20,563 bases of DNA from a virus. Position 1 is the stretch's first letter, and each line of letters opens with the position of its first letter. Shown here piece by piece: positions 6,185 to 11,826 of the stretch. The stretch is from IMG/VR virus record IMGVR_UViG_3300045135_000261, positions 1 to 20,563 of that record; one strand, written 5' to 3'. The notes beneath the pieces were generated by a model. It worked only from the letters and a program-made list of their open reading frames with translations. It was not told the DNA's origin and did not search any database. The position numbers were made by a program, and so were the translations under genes.

Positions 6185-6587
6185 CTGCCATTATCTCCCT
6201 GACGATATAGCAGAATGCCTCAATGTTCATTTCCGCTTGATGGTTGCTTGTGGCGCCCTCAGCTCCGAATGCTTGATGCAGCGCCGTGAATGGCACCACC
6301 ACCCGAATATCTCGGCGGTCGTATTTGTATATGACTGCAGGCAATTTGCCGACGGCACCTGCCGCTGCCTTGGCTTGCTCCCACCAAGACACACGGCAAC
6401 CTGTCCCGTTGGCGTAACGCTTGCACTCGATAACAAATGGAAAAGCGTCGTCGCTTGGGATTAGGTCGCCGTGGTCGCTTGCTCGATACTGCTCGAGGTC
6501 ACGCTTGAATGAAATGCCTAATTCTGCCTCTAGGAGCTTCGCCGTGGAGCGTTCGAAGGCGCTTCCTTTATTGCGTCCATTGACCAT
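6171..6587 (-). CDS. Hjc-like PD-(D/E)XK Holliday-junction resolvase
   Basis: The protein has 138 residues. The ATG at 6585-6587 directly abuts the stop of the RHH gene (TAGATG). The pattern matches archaeal Hjc-type and related phage resolvases: NKGSAFERSTAKLL (G8, E12), then DHGDLI (D41), then FVIECKRY (E54, K56), then WWEQA (Q71) and a VIYKYDRRD strand. This gives a complete E...D...ExK...Q nuclease centre. It probably resolves branched DNA from replication and recombination before packaging. A less specific nicking nuclease of the same fold is the alternative. It is the second gene of the early leftward operon. Confidence 0.75.
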   Translation of the reverse strand: MVNGRNKGSAFERSTAKLLEAELGISFKRDLEQYRASDHGDLIPSDDAFPFVIECKRYANGTGCRVSWWEQAKAAAGAVGKLPAVIYKYDRRDIRVVVPFTALHQAFGAEGATSNHQAEMNIEAFCYIVREIMADERV

Positions 6588-6746
6588 CTAGTCCGCCTTT
6601 GGTTGCTCTGGATGAAAACCTGCCTTGCCTGCCGCGTCAACCGCGGCCATCCGAATGAAAGCCGACAGCGATAGACCGAGCTTCTGTGCGGCCAGTTCTA
6701 TCGCTGCGGCGTGGTCATCACTCAGATAAGTGATTGTCTTGCGCAT
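6588..6746 (-). CDS. Ribbon-helix-helix (Arc/CopG-type) regulator, 52 residues
   Basis: The frame runs from the ATG at 6744-6746, with AGGAGA at a spacing of about 8, to TAG at 6588-6590. The protein starts MRKTITYLSDDHAAAIELA, a beta strand of alternating residues (KTITYL) followed by helix A, then a turn (LGLSLSA) and helix B (FIRMAAVDAAGKAG), the standard RHH plan and size. RHH proteins bind as dimers with the strand pair in the major groove of short palindromes or repeats. It is the first gene after the leftward promoter, and a 12-bp palindrome lies about 90 bases upstream inside the opposing promoter. A repressor of the divergent switch is therefore likely. An antitoxin role is less likely, because no toxin gene adjoins it. 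Confidence 0.7.
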   Translation of the reverse strand: MRKTITYLSDDHAAAIELAAQKLGLSLSAFIRMAAVDAAGKAGFHPEQPKAD

Positions 6747-6777
6747 GAAACCTGTCTCCTCGTGGTTACGCCGTGCA

Positions 6778-6807
6778 ACCCTATCGCACCTGCCACATGC
6801 CCGTCAA
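6778..6807 (-). promoter_or_regulatory. Leftward early promoter (RHH and replication operon)
   Basis: On the minus strand TTGACG (6802-6807) is followed after 18 bases by TAGGGT (6778-6783), or after 17 by ATAGGG. The -35 is 5 of 6 to consensus and the -10 is poor. The likely start point near 6770 leaves a short leader before the RHH ribosome site. The call rests on the -35, the spacing and the position before an operon. Confidence 0.5.
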
Positions 6808-6823
6808 GTGCCTTAATTTTGAA

Positions 6824-6853
6824 TTGACATGATGCTTCATGAAGCGTTATCAA
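6824..6853 (+). promoter_or_regulatory. Rightward promoter with a palindromic operator
   Basis: TTGACA (6824-6829, perfect -35) is followed after 18 bases by TATCAA (6848-6853) or after 17 by TTATCA. The perfect 12-bp palindrome GCTTCATGAAGC (6834-6845) fills the spacer, with further symmetric matches outside it. CATGA also repeats exactly one helical turn apart (6828-6832 and 6838-6842). This is a classic repressor-site geometry. The neighbouring RHH protein is the natural candidate to bind it. Transcription would start near 6860 and reach the 29-residue gene after a short leader. Confidence 0.6.
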
Positions 6854-6882
6854 ATACGAACCAGACCAAAACGGAGGCAAAA

Positions 6883-6972
6883 ATGAAAGAGTGGATTGAA
6901 GATATAATTGGGGCAGTGTGCCTGTTTGCTATCGCATATCTAGCAATTATGGCGGGGTATGTATTCGGATGA
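6883..6972 (+). CDS. 29-residue single-pass membrane peptide
   Basis: The ATG at 6883-6885 has GGAGG at a spacing of 6. The product MKEWIEDIIGAVCLFAIAYL continues hydrophobic to residue 28 and ends in glycine, so residues about 7-28 form one transmembrane helix after an acidic amphipathic start. The stop overlaps the next gene's start as ATGA. Very small membrane peptides of this WIEDIIGA type seem familiar from alphaproteobacterial phages and prophages, but this is from memory. It could modulate the host membrane or act in exclusion. The strong ribosome site argues that it is translated. Confidence 0.6.
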   Translation: MKEWIEDIIGAVCLFAIAYLAIMAGYVFG

Positions 6973-7271
6973 TGGGGTTGATCACCGTGCCGCCAATTGA
7001 GGAGCGAGTTCTGACTGACGAGGGCATTCGCGTTTTAGAGGTGATTGCACAGAAACAAAAATCACACCTCGTCGCCCACCTGCATCACATCAATAGAAAA
7101 TTAAAATATTTTCGTGATCGGCAGATGCACCCTGCCACGCAAATGCTTGAGTGCTGCGGCTACATTGAGCTTGTAAAGCGCGTGGAGGTGGCAGGCCTCG
7201 GCCAAAACAAGGGCTACAAGCTCACAGACAAGGGGTGGGAAGTCCTCGGCGGTAAGCCAATCTGGATGTAA
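6969..7271 (+). CDS. Small winged-helix DNA-binding protein
   Basis: The protein has 100 residues, starting at the ATG at 6969 that overlaps the preceding stop (ATGA); the frame upstream is only a shadow of the membrane-peptide gene. A helical N-terminal half (LTDEGIRVLEVIAQKQ, then SHLVAHLHHINRKLKYF) leads into a wing: CGYIELVKRVEV, a loop with AGLGQNKG, then YKLTDKGWEVL. The final strand plus helix is typical of MarR/PadR-like winged helices. It is probably a regulator made from the rightward promoter. With the RHH protein opposite, the two could form a two-way switch. Two adjacent cysteines (C73, C74) occur near the wing. Its target is unknown. Confidence 0.6.
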   Translation: MMGLITVPPIEERVLTDEGIRVLEVIAQKQKSHLVAHLHHINRKLKYFRDRQMHPATQMLECCGYIELVKRVEVAGLGQNKGYKLTDKGWEVLGGKPIWM

Positions 7272-7303
7272 AAAAAAGACCCCCTGCTGTGATGGCAGGG
7301 GGT
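7270..7303 (-). terminator. Strong terminator for leftward (late) transcription
   Basis: ACCCCCTGC (7279-7287) and GCAGGGGGT (7295-7303) form a perfect 9-bp stem with a 7-base loop. In leftward RNA the stem is followed by C and then eight U residues (7270-7277). It overlaps the end of the rightward winged-helix gene and would stop transcripts arriving from the endolysin side. Rightward there is no U-tract. Confidence 0.8.
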
Positions 7304-7342
7304 AAGTCTTGGGAGGCAATCCCGAGCAGTGGGACTACCTAT

Positions 7343-7370
7343 TTGGTTTTGCACAGTTTTATGATATACG
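7343..7370 (+). promoter_or_regulatory. Possible promoter for the lone nuclease gene
   Basis: TTGGTT (7343-7348) and TATACG (7365-7370) are 16 bases apart, with TATGAT overlapping nearby at 7360-7365. The start point would be near 7377, about 24 bases before the gene. The matches are modest. The argument is mainly that the gene needs its own promoter, because the hairpin and a 129-base gap separate it from the operon to the left. Confidence 0.35.
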
Positions 7371-7400
7371 CAAGACAAGAGTAACGACCTTGCCAGAGAC

Positions 7401-7802
7401 ATGCAGAAAAAAGACACGCGGAAGACTGGCCGCGCGGGCGAATATTTAGCGTCATTTTTGTTTGAAATGAGCGGGCAGGTCGAAGTTCACCACGTCGACC
7501 GAACAGATTATGATCTGATTTGCCGCGTGTCAGACGGTCACCTCGTCAAGGTTCAGGTGAAGGCCGCGACAGAGGCGACGGTCAGGACGCCGCGGCAGCG
7601 GACGCCGACCTATGCTTTTTACAACAAGAGGGACAACGTAGATGTTGATTATTTCTGCTTCGTGGCTCTCGATCAGATGCGTATGAGGCTAATCAGGTCG
7701 CAGGACGTCAAGGTGAAATACACCACCATGCGTGTTGAAGAATTTTCTGATGAGCTACAAGCCGCCGATTTGGCGGCTTTTATTTTAGCTTTCAGCCATT
7801 AG
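7401..7802 (+). CDS. Lone PD-(D/E)XK endonuclease-like protein
   Basis: The protein has 133 residues. GRAGEYLASFLF (E14), DRTDYDLICR (D38), LVKVQVKAA (Q52, K54) and VDYFCFVALD (82-91) follow the PDDEXK_5-type endonuclease pattern, the group close to the I-Ssp6803I homing enzyme and Hjc-like folds. All expected catalytic positions are present, with Q in the E/Q-x-K site as in several members. It stands alone in the plus direction between the control region and the lysis genes. Its stop overlaps the endolysin end by 18 bases and its terminator hairpin lies inside its coding region. The ribosome site is weak (AGAG close to the ATG). The promoter, gene and terminator unit looks like a moron. Homing, host-DNA attack or exclusion are possible roles. 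Confidence 0.7.
   Translation: MQKKDTRKTGRAGEYLASFLFEMSGQVEVHHVDRTDYDLICRVSDGHLVKVQVKAATEATVRTPRQRTPTYAFYNKRDNVDVDYFCFVALDQMRMRLIRSQDVKVKYTTMRVEEFSDELQAADLAAFILAFSH
7759..7787 (+). terminator. Terminator lying before the stop codon of its own gene
   Basis: AAGCCGCC (7759-7766) and GGCGGCTT (7772-7779) form a perfect 8-bp stem with a 5-base loop, followed by TTATTTTA. Leftward the following bases (TTGTAGC) are not a U-tract, so it works rightward. The U-tract ends about 13 bases before the nuclease stop codon (7800-7802), so most terminated messages would lack a stop. Confidence 0.7.
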
Positions 7803-8300
7803 CAGGGCCGCCTGCCGCGTCTCCTTGTTCCGCCGTGTCCAACCGCGGCCGAAGGTATCAAACGTGTTGAGGCCCTGATAGAAGCGCTGACGCTCCTCAT
7901 ACATCATGTCGATGATCTTGACTGGATCCATGTCCATAACAGCCTGCAATGTCTTAGGGCCGATCTTGCCGTCAATTGTGGCGCCCACAATGCGCTGCAG
8001 CGCCCGAGAGGCGCGTCCTGGGCCTGAGTTCACACTCCAGTCTAGGACAGACCAGTCGACGCCAGACGGGAGGTCATCTCCGCGCACGGCGTCCCAGTAG
8101 TTCTTGCGGTAGATCGGCGCCACGTCGTCCACGGTAAGGCTCTTCATTTCGTCGATTGTGACGGCTCGGCCTACCCACTGCTCGTATGTTGCAAGCGTCA
8201 CGCCGAGATTGGTGGCGCCGCCAGGATCTTTAGGGTGGTTGACGAAGCCGCCCTCGTGCTTGAGCAGCATTTCAAAACAGTGGTCGAAGTTCTGTTTCAC
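7785..8300 (-). CDS. Endolysin, glycoside hydrolase 108 (muramidase) with C-terminal peptidoglycan-binding domain
   Basis: The protein has 171 residues from a GTG at 8298-8300 that overlaps the holin stop (GTGA). The N-terminal domain has the GH108 signature LKHEGGFVNHPKDPGG with the catalytic E16, then TNLGVTLATYEQW, and IYRKNYWDAVRGDDLPSG. Residues about 80-165 match the PG_binding_3 domain (WSVLDWSVNSGPGRASRALQ, then GKIGPKTLQAV). It cuts the glycan strands of the cell wall. There is no signal peptide or anchor, so it should depend on the holin for release. It is the last gene of the late leftward operon. Confidence 0.9.
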   Translation of the reverse strand: MKQNFDHCFEMLLKHEGGFVNHPKDPGGATNLGVTLATYEQWVGRAVTIDEMKSLTVDDVAPIYRKNYWDAVRGDDLPSGVDWSVLDWSVNSGPGRASRALQRIVGATIDGKIGPKTLQAVMDMDPVKIIDMMYEERQRFYQGLNTFDTFGRGWTRRNKETRQAALLMAES

Positions 8301-8674
8301 TGGGTGTTGCTCCGTCTCTGCGCCATGACGCCCTCAAATGCGCCACCGCCAAAGTAGAAGGTCAGAATAATCAGCATGGCATAGCCGATTTGGAAATCCT
8401 CCAGAACCTGCTTGACCTTTTCGGCGTCTGCCGTCTGATCGAGCAGGGTGAAACCGAGAACCATGGCAAAGCAAGACAGATAGATAAACGTAAACGAAAA
8501 GGCAATGACACGCTGCGCAAGTTTGAACGGCGCGTATGCGGTCAGCAAGTCTGTCTTAGCCTTTGTCTTAGCGGCAATCTCTTCCTCGGTTGAGGTGTGC
8601 AGGCTGTCGATCAAGGCAATGCCTGACGAGATTACCTTTTCGCTGCCAAAGATCTTTCCAAGCAGTCCAAACAT
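8297..8674 (-). CDS. Holin, GTA-type 3TM family
   Basis: The protein has 125 residues from the ATG at 8672-8674, one base after the stop of the preceding gene. It begins with an amphipathic MFGLLGKIFG segment, then a polar helical stretch (24-50). Two clear transmembrane helices follow, at about 56-77 (VIAFSFTFIYLSCFAMVLGF) and 96-115 (IGYAMLIILTFYFGGGAFEG), and then a short basic tail. This matches the holin family found in gene transfer agents and alphaproteobacterial phages. The position directly before the endolysin fits timing and release of lysis. Confidence 0.8.
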   Translation of the reverse strand: MFGLLGKIFGSEKVISSGIALIDSLHTSTEEEIAAKTKAKTDLLTAYAPFKLAQRVIAFSFTFIYLSCFAMVLGFTLLDQTADAEKVKQVLEDFQIGYAMLIILTFYFGGGAFEGVMAQRRSNTQ

Positions 8675-8675
8675 A

Positions 8676-8942
8676 TCATGTCACCTTAAATGCGTATGTC
8701 ACGCCCGCCGCGACGACGATCCAGAATACCCGCTCGGCAAACCGCAGCGTCTGGCCATTCATGCCCATTTTATTTTTGACAGAATTCACGTCATCCTCGA
8801 CGCGCGTCAGGCGTGTGCCGTGGTCTTCAATGCGCTTAAACACGGTCAGGATTTTTTCCTCCATGCGAGCGATTGAGATGATTGCTTGGCTCATTTCATC
8901 CAAGCGCTTTTCAATTCTGTCAAGCCGCTGATCGTCAGCCAA
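8676..8942 (-). CDS. Coiled-coil, tail-anchored membrane protein of the lysis cassette
   Basis: The protein has 88 residues, started by TTG at 8940-8942 behind GGAG at a spacing of about 7; the start lies one base after the stop of the 45-residue gene. Residues 5-60 form a heptad coiled coil (RLDRIEKRLDEM, then MEEKILTVFKRIEDHGTRL, then RVEDDVNSVKNKM), and residues 71-85 a transmembrane helix (RVFWIVVAAGVTYAF). The plan is like XhlA-type proteins that work with holins. It probably assists or regulates the holin next to it; a spanin-like role is less likely without a lipoprotein partner. Confidence 0.7.
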   Translation of the reverse strand: MADDQRLDRIEKRLDEMSQAIISIARMEEKILTVFKRIEDHGTRLTRVEDDVNSVKNKMGMNGQTLRFAERVFWIVVAAGVTYAFKVT

Positions 8943-8943
8943 G

Positions 8944-9081
8944 TCAATTCTCCATCGCTATCGAATTTAGGATGGTTTCGAGCCTCGTCACGCTGATCTG
9001 GAGGTCATTGGTGGTCTTAACATTCCACGCAATGAGGCTCACGACAGCCGCAATCAGCACTGTGACGACGCTCTTTTCCAT
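8944..9081 (-). CDS. 45-residue N-terminal membrane-anchored peptide of the lysis cassette
   Basis: The frame runs from the ATG at 9079-9081, sharing a base with the upstream stop (TAATG), to TGA at 8944-8946. The product starts MEKSVVTVLIAAVVSLIAWN: residues 5-19 form a membrane helix, followed by a short helical stretch (LQISVTRLETILNSIAMEN) that may form a coiled coil. Its position next to the TTG-started coiled-coil protein, the holin and the endolysin suggests a lysis accessory. The two coiled-coil proteins have opposite anchor ends, so they could interact. No family is recognised. Confidence 0.6.
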   Translation of the reverse strand: MEKSVVTVLIAAVVSLIAWNVKTTNDLQISVTRLETILNSIAMEN

Positions 9082-9383
9082 TAGACACCTTTAATGCGGA
9101 ACGCGGCGAAATCGCCGTCCATGAGTTTCTTTTTGCAGTATAACGCAAACTCTTTCGTTCCGATACCCGCGCCGCACTCCCGTGACCACTGCTCAGCGAC
9201 CACAAGGGGGATGCTGCCAACCTTACGGACGGCTGCGTCACCGTGCATTGACGGGGCTGTCTCGGCCTCGATCTTGTTTTGATCGATCAGGCCTTGGATG
9301 TCTTGGCGGCGGTCGACAATCAGTTTGCCGTCCGCCTCGACCATCCGCTCCATGACGCCGTGTTGATTAATCGTCCATGTCAT
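9081..9383 (-). CDS. Conserved-looking hypothetical phage protein, 100 residues
   Basis: The ATG at 9381-9383 follows AAGGA at a spacing of about 8; the gene overlaps the end of the preceding one by 17 bases. The protein begins MTWTINQHGVMERMVEADGK, has a helical middle, and ends with IPLVVAEQWSRECGAGIGTK and FALYCKKKLMDGDFAAFRIK. The tail, a helix followed by a small lysine-aspartate-phenylalanine turn, is reminiscent of short proteins in marine podovirus genomes, but I cannot name the family. Placement between coat and lysis genes would suit a minor virion or head-completion protein, with no direct evidence. Confidence 0.6.
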   Translation of the reverse strand: MTWTINQHGVMERMVEADGKLIVDRRQDIQGLIDQNKIEAETAPSMHGDAAVRKVGSIPLVVAEQWSRECGAGIGTKEFALYCKKKLMDGDFAAFRIKGV

Positions 9384-9549
9384 CCGACTTGTCCTTTTTC
9401 GAGAACGATGGGCGGCCCATCTTTTTCTCGGCCAAGCCGTTGTCGATCATCTGCTGCGCGGTTTCCGCGTCAAGCTCGCATTCGTAGCCGACCTCGCGTG
9501 GCTTCCCGTCAATCCATGGGCGGCGGTCGCTGATAACTTTGATTTTCAT
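9367..9549 (-). CDS. Hypothetical 60-residue protein after the coat gene
   Basis: The ATG at 9547-9549 lies behind AGGAGA at a spacing of about 7. The sequence has a beta-rich start (MKIKVISDRRPWIDGKP, then VGYECELDAETAQQMI), which looks like a small strand-strand-helix unit, and a highly charged C-terminus (KKDKSDDMDD). This shape is common among small phage proteins found after the coat gene. No function is recognised. A head accessory role is only a positional guess. Confidence 0.6.
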   Translation of the reverse strand: MKIKVISDRRPWIDGKPREVGYECELDAETAQQMIDNGLAEKKMGRPSFSKKDKSDDMDD

Positions 9550-9572
9550 GGGGTGTCTCCTGTCAAAAGGTA

Positions 9573-9598
9573 GAGGGGCCGACTACTGTCAGCCCCTC
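9573..9598 (-). terminator. Hairpin after the coat gene, likely partial terminator
   Basis: GAGGGGC (9573-9579) pairs with GCCCCTC (9592-9598). In leftward RNA a U-G pair and three more pairs extend it to an 11-bp stem with a tetraloop. It is followed by UACCUUUUG, a modest U-tract. It sits 8 bases after the coat stop. Such a site would let the coat message accumulate above the downstream genes. Confidence 0.55.
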
Positions 9599-9606
9599 CA
9601 TTTAGA

Positions 9607-10581
9607 TTAGAGTGCAGGGTCGATGTCTGCAATGACGCCGTGCGCCTTCTCGTTGTCGACCATCAAGCCGTATTCTGCCGAGATCAAGCGACGCTCGCTG
9701 TGGCCAGTGCGGGCCAAAGGAGTTTGCTTGGTGTTCGACAGGTAAGCAACGCGCGCCATGGATGGATCCAAGACGAATACGTCACGGCTACGGATGAAGC
9801 GCGAAGGCACAACCTGCAGCTCGCCGAAGTCGGAAACGTAGAGGTCAACAGCCGCCACGATCTTCTTGTCGGAAATGTCGCGGTAGCGAGTAGCCGAACC
9901 AGTGAAGGTCGAAGAGATCTTCTGCTTCACGCCAGAGCCACACAGAACGATGGTTGGTTCTGCGCCTTCGTCCCAACAGGAAGCGATAGTCGCCTTCAGC
10001 TGAGCTTCAGTCAACGCGCGCAGAGTGCCGTCAGTTGCGGCTGCGTCTGGGTAGCCAGATGTAGTGCCGCTGAGGGTTGGATCTGCACCGCCAGTGCCGC
10101 GGCTTGTGTTGGTCTTCAAGAAGGCCGACAAGGACGCGGTTTCACGAGCTGTGCCTGAAGCGCCTGCTACGGCGGCATTGTTCGTGCCGACGAGCATGGT
10201 TTCCATGTCGCGCTTCAGCTCTTTGAGCTTGTAAGCAATCTGCTTGGCCAAAGTCTGCGCGTCGCCTGCGCCGTTTACTGCTTCTGCAGTGTCGGACACT
10301 TCGACAACTTTGTCGGAGATCTGGGTGTAGTTGCCGAGGCGGATCGCGTTTGTAGGCGCGTCATTGCCAGGTGCTGCTTCACCTTCGATTACGACGTTGG
10401 TCGACGATGCTGCCGCCAATTCGATCACTGGCCACTCAAAGTAAGTGTTGCTTACGTTGCGGCGGCCGATAGCCGACATGAATGGAGTTTCGGTTGGGCT
10501 GATCGAAATCAGCGCGTCTTGAAGATCCTCGCGGATCGTGGAGACATCGTATGTCTCGTTGGTGTTTGCTGTAACAGCCAT
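9607..10581 (-). CDS. Major capsid protein (DUF5309 / SU10-type)
   Basis: The protein has 324 residues from the ATG at 10579-10581, behind AAAGGA at a spacing of about 8. NTNETYDVSTIREDLQDAL then ISPTETPFMSAIGRR is the usual N-arm of this HK97-fold coat family. Other features are FEWPVIELAAA, the long helix LAKQIAYKLKELKRDMETML (spine helix), VAAVDLYVSDFGELQVVPSR and VFVLDPSMARVAYL. There is no prohead-protease site that I can see. It forms the icosahedral shell and assembles on the scaffold encoded just upstream. The gene has its own ribosome site overlapping the scaffold stop region and is followed by a hairpin terminator, consistent with high expression. Confidence 0.9.
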   Translation of the reverse strand: MAVTANTNETYDVSTIREDLQDALISISPTETPFMSAIGRRNVSNTYFEWPVIELAAASSTNVVIEGEAAPGNDAPTNAIRLGNYTQISDKVVEVSDTAEAVNGAGDAQTLAKQIAYKLKELKRDMETMLVGTNNAAVAGASGTARETASLSAFLKTNTSRGTGGADPTLSGTTSGYPDAAATDGTLRALTEAQLKATIASCWDEGAEPTIVLCGSGVKQKISSTFTGSATRYRDISDKKIVAAVDLYVSDFGELQVVPSRFIRSRDVFVLDPSMARVAYLSNTKQTPLARTGHSERRLISAEYGLMVDNEKAHGVIADIDPAL

Positions 10582-10597
10582 GGGTCAGTCCTTTCGA

Positions 10598-11584
10598 TTA
10601 ACTGAGCAAAAATTTAGCGACGTCATCAATTGAGCCGCTCTGTCGCATACGAGCTGCAGCCTCGCGGGTGCGTTTCTGCTTAGAGCTTCGCGCATCCTTT
10701 TTAACTCCAGGCTTCACCACAGGACGTGCTGACTGAGCCTTTTGAGTAACCTCACCCCTAGTTTCCTGCATCTCACGCCATTTCATGGCGTCGTTCAGGA
10801 CGTTCAGATAGCGAGCGTCATCAATTGCGTTCAGCTCCCGCGGGTCGAACCCGTAGTAGTTAGATCCTGCCTGCACCATCTTATCCTTGTAAGCAGGTGC
10901 CCGCTTAGGGTCTGCTAGTTCAGGGATAGCTTGTTGCAGAACCTGCAATTGCTCTTGCAGGTAGGCTTGATGCTGCGCCTGGGTTTGCATTGCCTTCCGC
11001 TGCTGCATCTCAGTCATTTGAGCTTGTGTTTGCTCATACTGAGCGAGCTTTTCGTCATACTCGATCTTCTGCTGCATGTAGCCGATCGGGTCACGGTCGA
11101 ATAGCTCTTTGCTTGGCGGGGTCGGCTTCGACAGACCCTCTCCAGATTGGACGCGAGCATAGGCCTCTTGAACTTTCTGCTGCTCGGTTTGCAAGGTTTG
11201 ATACATCTCTTGCATCTGCTTTTTGGCAGATGCGAGCTGTTCCATCCCTTGCTGAATGTATGCTTGCCCAGAGTAACCTCGGGTCAGCTCGTCGAGGGTC
11301 ACCTGCTTCGTCTTGCCATCCACCTTGACGGTGTATAGCTGCTGCGCAGGCTCCTCAGTGGCTTCCTGGTCTTCTTGGTCGTCATACTCGTCGGACGGCT
11401 CGTCACCATCCTCTTCAACAGCCTCTTCGGCTGCATCATCCTCGGCCGATACCTCTTCGGTGTCGTCCTCGGAAACTTGTTCTGCGGCATCATCCTCGAT
11501 GATTTCCGCATCCTCAACCTGACTTGGTTGTTCGATAAGAGACGCTGCTACTGCGTCGATAGTGCCATCAGTCGTGTTATCCAC
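10598..11584 (-). CDS. Capsid scaffold protein
   Basis: The protein has 328 residues, starting with GTG at 11582-11584 behind an AGGA that overlaps the upstream stop (TAAGGA). Residues about 22-78 are extremely acidic (runs of D and E). A small beta element follows (LYTVKVDGKTKQVTLDEL, 83-100), then long coiled-coil helices from about 108 to 235 rich in Q, K, M and E. The C-terminus is basic (KKDARSSKQKRTREAAARMR), ending in VAKFLLS. An acidic head, coiled-coil middle and basic coat-binding tail is the scaffold plan, as in P22 gp8. Its position between portal and coat is also as in P22. It should leave the procapsid during packaging. Confidence 0.85.
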   Translation of the reverse strand: MDNTTDGTIDAVAASLIEQPSQVEDAEIIEDDAAEQVSEDDTEEVSAEDDAAEEAVEEDGDEPSDEYDDQEDQEATEEPAQQLYTVKVDGKTKQVTLDELTRGYSGQAYIQQGMEQLASAKKQMQEMYQTLQTEQQKVQEAYARVQSGEGLSKPTPPSKELFDRDPIGYMQQKIEYDEKLAQYEQTQAQMTEMQQRKAMQTQAQHQAYLQEQLQVLQQAIPELADPKRAPAYKDKMVQAGSNYYGFDPRELNAIDDARYLNVLNDAMKWREMQETRGEVTQKAQSARPVVKPGVKKDARSSKQKRTREAAARMRQSGSIDDVAKFLLS

Positions 11585-11595
11585 GGTGCCGATCC

Positions 11596-11826
11596 TTACT
11601 TTTTACGCTCCAACAGTCTACCAGTCGTGACATACGACTGTAGTTGCCGTTCTAGGAGCGATACGCACCGAACCATCCGATGCGCTTCCATGATGTCCTC
11701 TTCCGAGGCGGTGGGGTATTTAAATACCCCAACCTGACTATCTATTACCATAGTCAACGCCTCTTTGAAAAGATCGTCTTCCAGAATTGCCTTCGCGCGG
11801 GCTGCTTTGACCTTGACGTCCATCAC
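11596..11826 (-). CDS. 76-residue helical protein between portal and scaffold
   Basis: A GTG at 11824-11826 overlaps the portal stop (GTGA), with an ATG as the next codon (11821-11823) also possible. The protein is helical and charged: MDVKVKAARAKAILEDDLF, then MVRCVSLLERQLQSYV, ending in basic GRLLERKK. Small helical proteins with a RAKAILEDELF-like start are often found beside portal and coat genes in alphaproteobacterial phages, as far as I remember, but their job is unknown. Small terminase, head assembly factor or ejection-hub accessory are possible. I see no DNA-binding motif. Confidence 0.6.
   Translation of the reverse strand: MMDVKVKAARAKAILEDDLFKEALTMVIDSQVGVFKYPTASEEDIMEAHRMVRCVSLLERQLQSYVTTGRLLERKK

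Noticed and set aside
7308-7326. Hairpin CTTGGGA/TCCCGAG before the lone nuclease gene
   Set aside because: It has no U-tract in either direction and one G-U pair; it may be chance or a minor leader structure.
10598-11584. Repetitive GAT/GAA-rich stretch in the scaffold gene as a DNA repeat
   Set aside because: There is no regular repeat unit; it simply encodes the acidic N-terminus typical of scaffold proteins.
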